NCBI GenBank assembly: GCA_032358165.1
Contig: JAALGY010000052.1
Coordinates: forward strand, 1,054,001-1,118,000
Reading direction: 5' to 3'
Source of the DNA: Diplosphaera chodatii
Lineage: Eukaryota > Chlorophyta > Trebouxiophyceae > Prasiolales > Stichococcaceae
Length of the DNA stretch: 64,000 nucleotides
Of the stretch, positions 34,301-45,962 are shown one piece after another. Each line of letters begins with the position of its first letter. Position 1 is the stretch's first letter. The notes under the pieces were generated by a model that was given only the letters and a program-made list of their open reading frames with translations, was not told where the DNA came from and did not search any database. Position numbers and translations under genes: made by a program.

Positions 34301-36851
34301 AACAGGTGAAGAAGGTCTTGCCTGCATATTCTGGCGCAGGGAGCTCAGCATTGAAGTGCAACCAATGCCGCTGCGTGCAAGAACACGATGGTGTGACCAT
34401 ATGGCAGTCACAGCTCTAGCTACACTGCTCGGCGCAATGAGCACCTGTGGATGAGGTGCGACACAGCCTCGATCATGCCAAACTTGATGTTGTTGTCAAT
34501 GCGGCACATCAGCCCAAAGTCCAGGATGCACAGCCGGCCGTCCGGCGTGCGGATGAGGTTGCCCGGGTGCGGGTCCGCCTGCAAAGGGTAGCGGCACAGC
34601 CTTGAAATTTGATCCATCGGTACATTAAAGATCCAACAGCTGTTGGAGATTCTACAGTTGTTGCTCAGCAAGCAGGGCGCAGCTTGCTTTTACAGGTTGC
34701 CTCAGTACGCTGCTGCCTATCTGAGTCGCATTTCCGGCGGCATTGTCACGAAGGTAAGGACAATACATCAGGCGCGCACATGGAAGAAGCCGGTGTCCAG
34801 CAGCTGCTTGAGGTAGGAGATGACGCCGACGTTGACCAGGTCGCCGACATCGTCTGCTGTGCTTTGGCTGAGCTTTTCGCCCTCCACCCAGCCTGTTGTC
34901 AGCACCCGCCGCGAGGTCAGCTCCTGGTACGTCTCTGGCACCACCACCTGGGAGCAGGAGGCCAGAACCCTTTCGAGTGCTGCATCGGGCTGTGTGGTGA
35001 TCTTGATGTTACCGCAGGTCCTACTGGCCAGGCTGCAAGTCACAGGTGCACAGCAGGGTCCTGCTAATCCACGACCAGGCTTCAGCACAATGCAAAGCAA
35101 GCCGAGAGTATCTCTTGCCTGCGGCAGGTCCTTGGCCATGGACGCAGCAAAGCGCGTGCCATTGTTGCCCTCGCGCACATAGTCCAGCTCCTCGAAGAAG
35201 CGCGCTGCCCACTCGTCCAGCAATCCAACGACATCCACCCTCTCAAGGAGGTTCGGGAACCTCCGCAGGAAGATGCCGATGCTCCTGCATTCGCAGTGGT
35301 TTGCCACCACTTCATTGTAGGCAGACAAGAGGAAGCACGCCATGCAGTCCTAGGGCTCGACAGTTGCATGTTGCTGATGCTGCTAACATGCCTTGCGATG
35401 GATCAGACCTGCATGCAGATCCAAAGGTGATTATTGATTGCCTCCTCACCGGATGATGAACAGGTCCACGGACACCGTCTCCACGACGTGTGGGCGCTGC
35501 ACTTTCACTGCCACTGGCGTCCCATCCTTCAGCCTGCCCTTGTACACCTGCAACGCGGCCAACATCCAGTGGCACATTGGTTGCTGCTGTCCATGGCTTG
35601 GTGTCCTGCCTGTCAAGCACACGTTTTTGTGGGGCTCGAGCATGCTGTCCATGAGGATGCTCTGACCTGGCCCAAGGATGCCGCTGCAATTGGCTTGGGT
35701 GTCAGCTCTGAGTAGAAGTCAGTCCAGGGGCCGCCCAGCTCTGCCTCCAGCAGCAGCATTGCCACATTCGTGTCAAAGCTTGGCACCTGCAGTGTGCGCA
35801 GCATGGTGTCGATGCATACATGCATGCTTCTGTGCATGACCGGCACATGCTGCTTGCCATGCGCATGCAGCAAACCAAAATGCTGCGCGAAATGGCAGGT
35901 GCTTGGTGCCTGTGAGCAATGATTGCATCCACATACCAGACGCATTGCTCACCTTGTCACACAGCTTCTGCAGCTCGTTCATGGCAGCGGGTGATAGCAG
36001 GTCGGGGCGAATCGAGAGCGCCTGGCCCAGCTTGATGTACGCCGGCCCCAAGCTCGTCATGATGTTGCGCAGCTGGATGGCGCGCTTCACCTACCCAAGA
36101 CACGACTCGCCAGTTGAACAGGTCATCCACAACAGAAGGTCCCGTCGACCGACCTGACATTACAGCAGGTGTTAAGGTTTACACCAAAAGAGCCAAGCTG
36201 GTGCCAGACCTGGTTCTGCACCGCACGGTTTTGCACGAAGTCTAGGGCCAGGCCGCCGAGGAAGCCGCCGGCAATGCCGAGCAGCTGCACCACACGCGTG
36301 GCGACGGCCACCGGGCGCCGTCCCCAATAATCTGCAATGATGTCTGGGTCGTAGTCCAGCGGCAACACCTGCACCAGCATGGTCAAGTATGCACCAGTGG
36401 CCAACACTGCGATCAATACGAAACAGCTAACACCTGACAAGTTGTACAGACACACACATAAAGACCTGCAATTCGCGAGCCATGGGAGCTATACCTCGCC
36501 ATCGGAGGCGGAGACGTTGATGAGCTGCATCACGACGTTCTGGTCTGCAAAGTCCTCGTCGTTCATGTTGCTGCCACGAAGGCCGGCCATGAGGACGCTG
36601 AGCTGCTCGTTCTCCTCCATCTGGGCCCGCACTGAGGCCATCTGCGCAGACATGTCGGCCATGCGGACTGACTGCGCGGCTGCTGGTGCCACATGCGCAG
36701 CTCGCTGCTGTCGCAACGTGCTGGGCGCCATGGAGCGCGGCGCTGGGGCGCACGACGCATGCTTGGAAGCGTTGCTGCCTCTGCTGCCCGGCAGAGCCCG
36801 CTCTGCTGCGCCAAATTTGCACTGCTGCGCCATGTTGGCTGTGCTGCGCAT
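31365..36851 (-). CDS. ABC1K: ABC1K (UbiB/ADCK-type) atypical kinase, plastoglobule type
   Basis: Nineteen exons, complement(31365..31481, 31666..31787, 31992..32103, 32274..32370, 32590..32738, 32906..33095, 33246..33379, 33537..33628, 33775..33854, 33981..34072, 34201..34291, 34445..34578, 34780..34947, 35119..35284, 35450..35547, 35667..35786, 35953..36090, 36210..36368, 36495..36851), 871 residues. Family motifs: KLGQ (192-195, IKLGQALSIRPDLLSP), Ala-rich loop PIAAASLGQ (about 250-258), VAVKV Lys 273, DPHPGN (404-409) and DFG (422-424). The first 100 residues suit a transit peptide. A C-terminal part past 560 is Gln/Pro/Ala-rich and ends in a helix. ABC1K1/ABC1K3 of plastoglobules regulate prenylquinone and tocopherol metabolism; which subclass this is remains open. 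The exon ending at 35119 has a GC donor (CCGCAG|GCAAGA). It diverges from the Pumilio gene. Confidence 0.93.
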
Positions 36852-37550
36852 GGCCAGAAGCGGCCCGCCGCTGCGATGCTACCAAATCTTCGTGCAGAGG
36901 AGCCTGTGGTACTACAGCATCACCGGCTTGATCTCATTGTGCAGTGGACACCCTCGCCCCGTGTCACTATGCACCAGCTGCCGGCCAGAGGCTTGGCCAC
37001 AGAGGCTCCGTCAACACTCGTTCATGTGCGCAGCATACGTGATCTTTCGATCGTGCGCTGGCAAGTGCTGAGGCCGCCGTGTGTGCTCAACACCAGTGTC
37101 GAACGCGGAAGACTGGACACGACACTACTGTGCGCCTGAAACCCGTTTCCACAACCACAAGCACGCTGGTTTGAGATTACCTTCTACACGCAAAGTGATA
37201 ATCGATACGATGCGAACGCACTGCAAGGCTGCACGCTGAACCAACGCTGGCGAGCTCCAGCGGATGTCGCGCAGTGATGCTGGCCACTCAGAGGGTTCAC
37301 TGCAGGTTTGCACATTCCTAGGCCCCTGATTCTGAAAGCGGCGGGCATCAAGCTGGATTGTCGGCTTGAGCGCTGGCGGCCTGATCAATGATCGCTTGTC
37401 TGCACACGCCTCCCGGCTCGGATCAGCTGACCTTCAGCAAGGTCAGGAGAACTGCGGGTCTCGTGTCCGACGATGAGGCATGTGCGGTGCGGCTGATTCG
37501 ACAGGGCACAGCATTTCTTGACGGCAGCTGGTGGCGCCCCAGCGCATGTC
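36852..37550. promoter_or_regulatory. Presumed divergent promoter, ABC1K / Pumilio gene
   Basis: About 700 bp between two divergent start codons. No further gene or repeat seen. Confidence 0.35.
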
Positions 37551-40500
37551 ATGTTTGAGCAGCGTGGCGCAGAAACCGCTCTGAGCCCGACCAGCCCGAA
37601 TTGGTGAGAGTGTACTTCTCCACGACCGCACGACCCGACATTTCGGGCCTGTCAGGCTGGGGTTGCTGCATATCAGATCTCCCTTGTTGCACCTACACTT
37701 GGCATGCTGCCCTGCCACAGTGTGCATCAGAACTGAACCATTTCACGGCTCAGCTCACAGCCAAAGCAGGCAGCCACTTGTGGTTCTCGACGGCACGCCG
37801 CCGGCTGCCGCAACCCATTCGAAATGTACTGCGCATGGTGCCAGACACACACCTGAGCAGCTTTACATACCGCTTGCTGATACCAGACCCTGCAAATATC
37901 TCTGCAGCGTCTGCGGGGCCGAGCTGCTGCATCGCAGCACTCTCTCGAGTTTGCGGGCTGATATATGCTGAGACGGCACCACCTGCTTCCCCTGCAGGCG
38001 GGAGATCAGCGAGGACGTCTCGCGGCTTGTGGAAACCACTGACGAGTTCGAGCGGCCGCAGTCGGCACCGCCACTGTTTGCAGACGGAATCTCTGGCGGG
38101 TTTGCCCTGGTGCGAGCTGCATTGCATGGCGCCATGACAGCTTGGTGTCCTTTGCACCACCACAAGTTGCAGCGGGAACGTCATGGACATGTCGGTCGTG
38201 CCTTGATCGGAGTGGCTCCCTGTGCTGCAGCAACAGAATGGCAATGGGCTGGAGGGCTACCCGTCCAGCGGCATGTCGGCAGCAGACACCTATGCAGACA
38301 TTCGGTACGACGAGCACTACGAAAAGTTCTACCAGTCGGCGGCAGCGGGCGACAGCGGCCTCAAGCTGCCGCCCCCCCTGGAGCAGCGCACGCTGTACCA
38401 CGACCTTCCGCGCTTCAGCCAGCCGCAGGGCGGTGACGCGGCGGCAGGGCTGCGGCCATCGTCCGCTGTTGGCCTGAATGGCAGCTACGCCGGTGCGCTG
38501 CACTGCAGCTGTTTCGCCCATCTATGGAGGTGTCTGCAACGCTGAAATCATGGCTCATTGACAGTTGCCAAACTCTCCACAGGTCTCGACAGCATACCAG
38601 AACAGCAGCTGCAGCAGCAGCAGCAGCAACAACAGCAGCAGCAATTACATGCTGCTGGCCTGCAAGGTGGACTGCCCAATGGCATGACACATCCAATGGC
38701 CAACTCCATGCTGCAGGCGCTCTCCCTCATGTGTGAGTTGCCCGTCCTCCCGATCTGCTGTCACGACCCTAATCGAGAAGCTGAGCATGTCAGCTGGATC
38801 ATCTTGGGCCTCAAACTTTGCTGCTCACATGACTGCTCGCCGGACTTCGGATTTCAAGGGTTTCTTGCTGGTTCTGTGTAGCGCTGGGTGGGAACAGTGC
38901 GTCAGGCGGACCACAGCTGGGCGGTGCTCTCAATGGCCTGCCCGCCAACCTGCAGTATGCGCACTCTCACACAGGTGGGCGTACAATACCACGCTAAGTG
39001 CTGTCAGGCTGGCAGCCTGTCATGCGGGTTTTTTGCTCGAAGCTCTGTGTGCTAGCCCGCTGTCAGCTTCGCTCTTACATCAGCTGCGTGCAAGCCTGCA
39101 GGCAGCCATGGCGGCAGCGGCAGCCGGGGGTCGATGGGCCCCACGCCGACGCCCACGCCGCCGCCCCGCACGCCGCCCCTCGGCCACGCGCACTCGCTGG
39201 GGGCGCCCGGGTCTGGCGGCCACAGCCAGCACAGCCAGCTGGCCGCCAATGCAGCCATCGCCGCGGCACTCCAGGTCGGCAATTGCAGAGTGCCGCTGCT
39301 GCGGGCATGTAGCTGACGCTGCTGCATGCTCTACATCCAGGGCACGTCTGTGTCGAACAATGCGACCCACTGGCACTAACATGGTTCGTATCGACTCTGT
39401 TGACGCAGTAAAGCTACACCACACTGAACAGGCAGATGTCAATGGCGTGCAGCTGAGGTTGACGTGCGGCAATGTCACTGCTTGCAGGTGGCTGGACATG
39501 GCCAGCAACACATGCTGCCAGGCGGCTTCTCAGGATCAACAGCAATGAGCGGCATGGGCGGTTTGTCGGGCGGGATGCCAAATGGCCTCGGCAGCAATGG
39601 TGTGCCCGCAGGGGTCGGTGCATCCCCAGGCTCCTTCAACTCTGTTGACGCGCAGGCAGCCTACCAGGCAGCATACCAGGTGTGCACGCTGTCCATGGAA
39701 TGACAACTGAGCAACCGTCACCAGCAGCCAAGGAGGATGCAGCGCTCCCATACCTGTTTGATGCTGTGTGCGTGTCGACATGCGCTGTCAGACCATGTGG
39801 TTTCACGTTCAACAGGCGGCGCTGCAGCAGCAGCTGATGGCGCAGTCAATGCTGCTGGGCGGCGGGCATGGCGGCCTGGGTGGCGGCTTTCCGGGAGGGA
39901 TGGGCGGCGCCAACATGCAGCAGCTGCACCTGGCGGCTGCGCTGGCGGCGCAGCAGGCGTTGTCGCCCGGTGGCTACTTTGGCGGCGGGCTCAGCAATCC
40001 CGCGGCAGCAGCCGCGGCCGCGGCGGCAGCCGCAGCGGTGATGCATCAGAGCAGAGGTGCTCCCGCACTTCGAGATGCCTCATGCAGCTCAACCGTACTA
40101 CCTTGCTATTCACGGTCACTGTACACAATTTTCTGCTGCAGCAGGTCTGTGAGCTTGCGTGCACCCCCGCAGGCTACCGGGATCGCGATCGGGATGACAG
40201 GCGGAGGGACCGCGACCGTGACCGGCCGCGTGGTGGCCGCCGCGACAGGTATGCACTGCTTCAGGCATCTGACCATCCGCAGGCGCCAGGCATGCCGGCT
40301 GTGCAACTGCAGCCCTCAGCACGGCACACCCTGACGCCATGCGCTGACTGGCGACTGTGTCATCAAACACAGCAGGGACCGGCTGGGGGGCAGCGGGGGG
40401 TCGGCGGGGCGGCTGGGCGGGCCGCCGCTGGACGACGACGACGCCTTTAGCTACCGCTTCACCACGCTGGACGAGGTGCAGGGCCAGGTCCTGTCCATCG

Positions 40501-42747
40501 CCAAGGACCAGAACGGCTGCAGGTGCGGCCCCACCCGCGGTGTGGTGTACTCATGCAGTGTCACTGCAGCATTGGTGGGGTGGGACTTGGCTTCACCGCA
40601 GCACTTGGTGCTTGCATTGCTTGACACTCAGGGGCAAGGCCCACACCAGGACCTGTTTTGCGCGATGTCCTACATGGCGTGTAGATCTTTTAGTCCACCA
40701 AAATGCTGGCCACATTCAGATAATGGACCGGTGCAAGGTGGCTCCCAACCAGCCCTGCATGGAACTGTGTCGACGGGAAGAGTGATGGCCTGCAGGTTCC
40801 TGCAGCGGAAGTTCGACGAGGGCGGGCCGCAGGCGGTGGCGCGCGTGCTGCCGGAGATACTGGACCACCTGACGGAGCTCATGGTGGACCCCTTCGGCAA
40901 CTACCTGATCCAGAAGCTGCTCGACCGCTGCGACGAGGCGCAGCGCCTGCAGGTGCGTGCGAGTGATGACCTAATGATTGCAGCACTATCTTACGACCCC
41001 GTAGTGTCAAAGCCGGCCGTAGCAGCTGCGTCTCCACAAGGCTGGCAGGGAGAGTGCTGATGGCCAGTGGGACCCCCTGCCCGCTGCAGGTGCTGCAGCG
41101 TGCAAGCGAGCGGGGGGAGCTGGTGAGCGTGGCGCTCAACACGCACGGCACGCGCGCGGTGCAGAAGCTCATCGAGACGCTGACCTCCCGCGAGCAGGTG
41201 CTGCCCCGCGCACGCTGCTGCTGCAGCAGCTGCTGCTGTTGCTCTGTGTGGCCGCCCCTGTGCTGGCATTGACAACATCGATGCTGCCCGCAATCCGCAG
41301 GTCACCCTGGTGATTGAGTCACTGAGGCCGGGCGTGGTGTCGCTGATCCGCGACCTCAATGGCAACCACGTCATCCAGCGCTGCCTGCAGGTCAGCAGAT
41401 CACCTTAAAGCAGATCATTTCGCTGCCGATGTTCATCGAATGGCCGAGTGCTCGGCCCAGATACCTGGGCAGCTTACAATGCGCTGGCCGTGTACCAAGC
41501 TGCTGCTTCCCTTTAATTGCTCGACTCCTGCAACACCCCACCTGCAGCTGGGCGCCCGGCTGCAGCGGCTGGGCCCGGAGGACGCGCAGTTCATCTACGC
41601 CGCGTGCGGGGAGCACTGCGTGGATGTGGCGACGCACCGCCACGGCTGCTGCGTCATGCAGCGCTGCCTGGACTTCGCCAACGCCCAGCAGCGCGCGGCG
41701 CTCGTCGAGCGCATCTGCCAGCACGTCCTGCAGCTCGCCCAGGTGCGCCCCGCCGGCCGCCGCGCCGCGGCACCACACGTCAGTGCCACTGCCACCTGTC
41801 CCTGATGCATGATCTGGTATGGCAGCTGATCAGCTTGTCGCTGGGAGTGTGGCTTGCATCTGGCAGCCGACATTCATGTGAACTGAAGGCCCCCGAGGCT
41901 CACCGCCCGCCGTGCTACCGCTGCAGGACCCGTTCGGCAACTACGTGGTGCAGTATGTGTTGGAGCTGGGGGACGCCAGCGCCAGCGGGGCGGTGATGCG
42001 CGGGCTCCGGGGCCACTGGCCCGACCTCGCGCAGCAGAAGTTCTCCTCCAACGTGGTGGAGAAGTGCCTCAAGCTGCCCGGCCTCGCCGCCACGCAGGTG
42101 CGCCGCCGGCGCCTCCCCTTGCAGCGGCAGCTGGCAGCCCGCAAGTGTCACGTGCATCACCAATGCCAGCTGCGACTGCAGGGTGCTGGCTCGCCCAAGT
42201 ATGCCTGGATGTCAGGACTCCGGCCTCAGGCCTCCGCCCGGTTCCAGCTGGTGCAGTGCCGGCGACGATGATCGGCAGGCAAAGGCGGTTGACTTTTCCG
42301 GCTTGGTGTGTGCAGGAGCGGGAGGGGGTGATCAGGGAGCTGATCGCGTCGCCGCAGCTGGGGCGCCTGCTGCAGGACGCGTACGCAAACTACGTCATGC
42401 AGTCCGCCCTCATGGTCACACAGGTGGGCCGCCACACACCCGACCCTCGAATGCTGCGCCTTGTGGCACGCGGCATGCACCTGGTCTGCAGGCAGCATGC
42501 ACACAACACCCAGTCGCCTCTGTCATGCATCCGACCAGGATCCGTGGCAGATCCGGACTTTGGCTGTTGCGCACCTCCCCAACCATAGCTTTTGGGCACG
42601 GCTGATGCAATTGACACCAAAGCTGCCGTTTTGCTGCAGGGGGCGCTGCACCAGGCAGTGGTGGATGCCATCAAGCCGTACCTGCCCCAGCTGCGCACCA
42701 CGCCCAACGGCAAGCGCATTCTGTCCAGAATCAACGTCAAAATCTGA
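37551..42747 (+). CDS. Pumilio/PUF RNA-binding protein
   Basis: Seventeen exons (37551..37603, 37998..38109, 38231..38492, 38583..38732, 38882..38974, 39102..39274, 39488..39679, 39816..40056, 40173..40248, 40373..40522, 40796..40952, 41090..41197, 41301..41390, 41548..41742, 41927..42097, 42316..42423, 42640..42747), 812 residues, all in phase. The N-terminal 450 residues are Gly/Gln/Pro-rich with a poly-Gln run and an Arg/Asp dipeptide tract (RDRDRDD). Eight PUM repeats follow, with base-reading tripeptide contexts CRFLQ, NYLIQ, TRAVQ, NHVIQ, CCVMQ, NYVVQ, SNVVE and NYVMQ. These are near-identical to animal and plant Pumilio, so a UGUANAUA-like 3' UTR target is expected. It acts as a cytoplasmic repressor of mRNA translation or stability (family knowledge). 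The start MFEQRGAETALS was chosen because its exon phase fits exon 2. Confidence 0.93.
38603..38646 (+). repeat. CAG/CAA tract (poly-Gln) in the Pumilio gene
   Basis: Consecutive CAG and CAA codons within exon 4 encode twelve Gln around one Leu. It is a candidate length-variable site. Confidence 0.8.
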
Positions 42748-43523
42748 CACAGGGCGTGCGGCGTGCGGAACACAACCCCCTTTTTGGTGTCAGGAAAACG
42801 TGTGAGATGATGACAGCTACGGACGACAGCATTGCAAAGCTTGGGGGGTTGCCAGTCTCAGAGAGCGTTCAATAATGCGAGCACTGTACACCCTGTGTTT
42901 TATATCGTGGCGCTCTCTGGCGGAGGGCCACGTAGCCTGATGTGCAGGTGGTTTCAACTGACTGCAGCGGATTCATGATGTAGCTTGCTGTACTTTTGGC
43001 TTGGGCGCGAAGCAGGTGTATTGCTAGGTTTTGGTTCCAGTATGTTGCAGCAGATCGGCTTGTCGAGGTGCATAGAGATAGCAATATTGATACAGTGACA
43101 GAAAGAGGTGTCGACGCACGTTACACCCTACAACCGCATACATCGGCAGCTCGTAGGTCCAGCCAAAGGGTCTCTACAGACGGGAGTTGTCCTGTACAGG
43201 CACTTGGCATCATCCAGACTACCTCGGACTGAAGGGACCCTAAACTGCAGGTGGTGGATACTCGCCAGGTGTCGACCGGGCTCATTCTGCAGCTTTCACG
43301 ACGATCCCCGCATCCAAGAGCACGGTAAGTCACCTTCATATCGCACGTTGCAGTCTGCGCCCTCTACGTGGCGCAACAGCAAAGGTGGTGCCTTCAGATC
43401 AGCATGCAAGATCCCAACTTGGCGAGGCCGCCAACATGCTTGTTTATGACTTCCCGACACCAAGGCTAATTGTTCGTAGGTGACTGATACGTGGACGACT
43501 TCCGGAACACGCACACGACACCA
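42748..43523. other. Intergenic between Pumilio and glycine-rich genes
   Basis: About 775 bp, tandem orientation. It holds the Pumilio 3' flank and glycine-rich gene promoter. No gene seen. Confidence 0.45.
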
Positions 43524-45550
43524 TGAGCAACGTGAGTGCGCTCCTGATATCCTCCAGTCCGTGTCAGCACCTGCCCGCTTCCGAGCTGTCGTCTGTCACG
43601 AAACTGCGGCGTCATCAGTGCAGACAGCTCTGAAGGCCTCCGTAGCTCTTATCTGGCTGAAATCGATGCCGACCGCGGCCCCGACGTCCCAACTGGTGGT
43701 GTGTCAAATGAACCGTGCGAGGTTTTGGCCCCACGCGGTGGCAGGACCGGATCACCGTTGCCGCTGCTCTCAGCGTTCCGCGACATGAAATCAAACTGGG
43801 CTGAAATGGGGCTGCATGAACACTGCACGACCTGCAGCGGCGTGGAAACGCGCAATTAGGTCGCCCCGCGTGCACACAGCATATCTGGCCTCTGTGCATG
43901 CGCAGTCAGTCTTGCAGGGTCGAACGCCGGCACTTGTGGTGCGAAGCTCCATTCGATCTCATCATTGTCAGGTGTATGCGGTCGGACCGTTCGGGGACTG
44001 CCGTTCGAGATCGGAAGGCGGGCCGTACTGACCTGATGTGCATGGCCCGTGTCGGTGCAGTTCATGGAGAAGATGGCGGACAAGGTGGCGGACAAGGTGC
44101 CTGGCATGCACTCCCGCGGCGATAACGACGGCGGCAACGACGGGCAGGGCGGCTACGGGGCCAACCAGGTGTGCTGATGCAGCTGTTGCAGCATCCCCAT
44201 CCACGTGATGGTAGCATGAGGAGCTGTCGTCACCTGCCAAGCAGCCGCTTTGTAACCTGCAACTGAAGGTGCAAATGCATGTGGATCAACTGGTACTGAC
44301 GTCCTTCTCTGCGGCCGCAGTGCATCGAGCATCCGAGTGACAACATTCATTCTGCTGTTGTACGTCCCTGGATGGGCTGAAGCCTGCATCTTGCTGACGA
44401 GCCTGACAAGCTCGGCCACATGTTGCAGGGTGATCAGTATGGAAGCGGCGGTGGTGACCAGGGCGCCTACGGCAGCTCTGGCGGCGGCATGGGCGGCGAC
44501 TCTGGGATGGGCGGCGGCAGTGGAATGGGCGGCGACTCCGGGATGGGCGGCGGCGGCGGCATGGGCGGCGGCGGCGGCATGGGCGGCGACAGCGGTATGG
44601 GCGGAGGAATGGGCGCTGGCGATGATGGCATGGGCGGCGGCATGGCCGGTAGCGGCGGCGGCGGCATGGGTGGTGGTGGCATGGGCGGCGGCGGCGGCGG
44701 CTACGGCCAGGTGGCCACCCACGCAGGCTGCTGCAGCCGAAACAATGCGCCTGACCTATTGCTGTCAGGCACTCTTTATGCGCTGTGTTATGCAGACTGA
44801 GCGATTGGGCAAGGGACTGGCACCTTCACACATGGCCTGCCAGTGAATGCCGCGGCGTGGCAATCCTTGCTAATTGACAAGCGTGGTGGCCCGCCGGCCT
44901 GCAGGACAACCAGGGCGGCGGCGGCGGTGGCGGCTTCGGCTCAAGCGACAACAACCCGAACCAGTTTGGCGCCGGCGGCGACACGGGCGGCGGCGACTAC
45001 GGCTCTGGTGCGTGGCGCATGCCTTGCATGCCTGCTCGTCATCGGCCTGCGCACACCCAGGACGGCTCGTCCATGTGTTGTTGGAGGGTGCTAAAGGCTA
45101 CACACATTGGTATCTTGCAGATGACAGTGTACTGTTTGCATCGGGCACATGATTGGTGTGCTCATTCTGGTGCGAGTTCATCCTGAAGCTGGGCCATGTG
45201 GATGACCAGGTGGCTCTGGCGGCGGTGGCTTTGGCTCAAGCGACAACAACCCGAACCAGTTCGGCTCCGGTGGCGGGTCGGGCGGCGGCGACTACGGCTC
45301 TGGTGCGTGGCGCATGATGCTCTCATGTTGTCAGGCTATGCATGCACACAGGTTGGTTGTCTAGCAGGGATGTCCTGCGCTACCTCAGTGACGGCTCGTG
45401 AATGCACGATAGTTGTTGTTTCGGTCCATGCGCATGACGTCACGGTGATGACAATGGTCAGGCGGCTCTGGCGGCGGCGACTACGGGTCTGGTGGCCAGA
45501 GCGGCGATCAGCAGCAGTACGGCGGCCAGGGTAGCACGGACAACTACTGA
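43524..45550 (+). CDS. Glycine-rich repeat protein with amphipathic N-terminus
   Basis: CDS joins 43524..43532, 44061..44168, 44429..44710, 44905..45007, 45210..45302 and 45462..45550, 227 residues. Exon 1 is only nine coding bases (MSN), followed by a 528-nt intron. Exon 2 gives the amphipathic FMEKMADKVADKVPGM. Exon 3 is built of GMGGGSGMGGDS-type units. Exons 4 and 5 are near-copies (FGSSDNNPNQFG...GGGDYGSG) that use the same phase and the same donor context GTGCGTGGC. The end is Gln/Tyr/Gly-rich (QQQYGGQGSTDNY). I do not recognise a catalytic domain; low-complexity Gly/Asn/Tyr proteins are often stress-induced, RNA-binding or wall-related. The tiny first exon is supported only by splice signals and phase. 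Confidence 0.7.
44905..45302 (+). repeat. Tandem duplicated exon in the glycine-rich gene
   Basis: Exons 44905..45007 and 45210..45302 share most of their sequence, including FGSSDNNPNQFG, and the start of the following intron. This points to duplication of an exon with flanking intron. Confidence 0.8.
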
Positions 45551-45962
45551 TGTCAATCTACATCCCGCTCACAACACGCCGCATGCGACCCACGGCAGAG
45601 TCCTCCCTTTGGCGCCACTGGCAGACGTCGTGCACACCCCGACATCAAGACAGACCAGGGCTTGTGCAAGACATGACTTCGTTCCGCTGGACCTGGAACT
45701 TGTGGTTCGTTGCTCCTGTGGCTGCAGCTGGATCGCAGCCAAGTTGAGGGCTGAATAACACAGAAAATCATGTACCGCAAAGTCTTTCGACCGTGTGGCC
45801 ACTGCAATCTGTAACATTGTGGAGCTGCTCCGGAGGTGGTGCAGGTACCGTCCCAATCTCAACCGTGGCTAAGCAAGCAGTGACTGTACATAAGCACACG
45901 AGTGCGGTGACAACCCTGTCTCGGCAGCACAACCTCCTGATTAATAGGCTAGTATGATGTGC
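45551..45962. other. Intergenic, convergent 3' ends
   Basis: About 410 bp. TGTAA at 45810-45814 is a plausible poly(A) signal for the glycine-rich gene, 260 nt after its stop. No gene seen. Confidence 0.5.

Noticed and set aside
44429..44710. GMGGG repeats as a collagen or spider-silk-like structural protein
   Set aside because: No Gly-X-Y collagen phase and the frame is embedded in a small multi-exon protein; low complexity alone does not support it.
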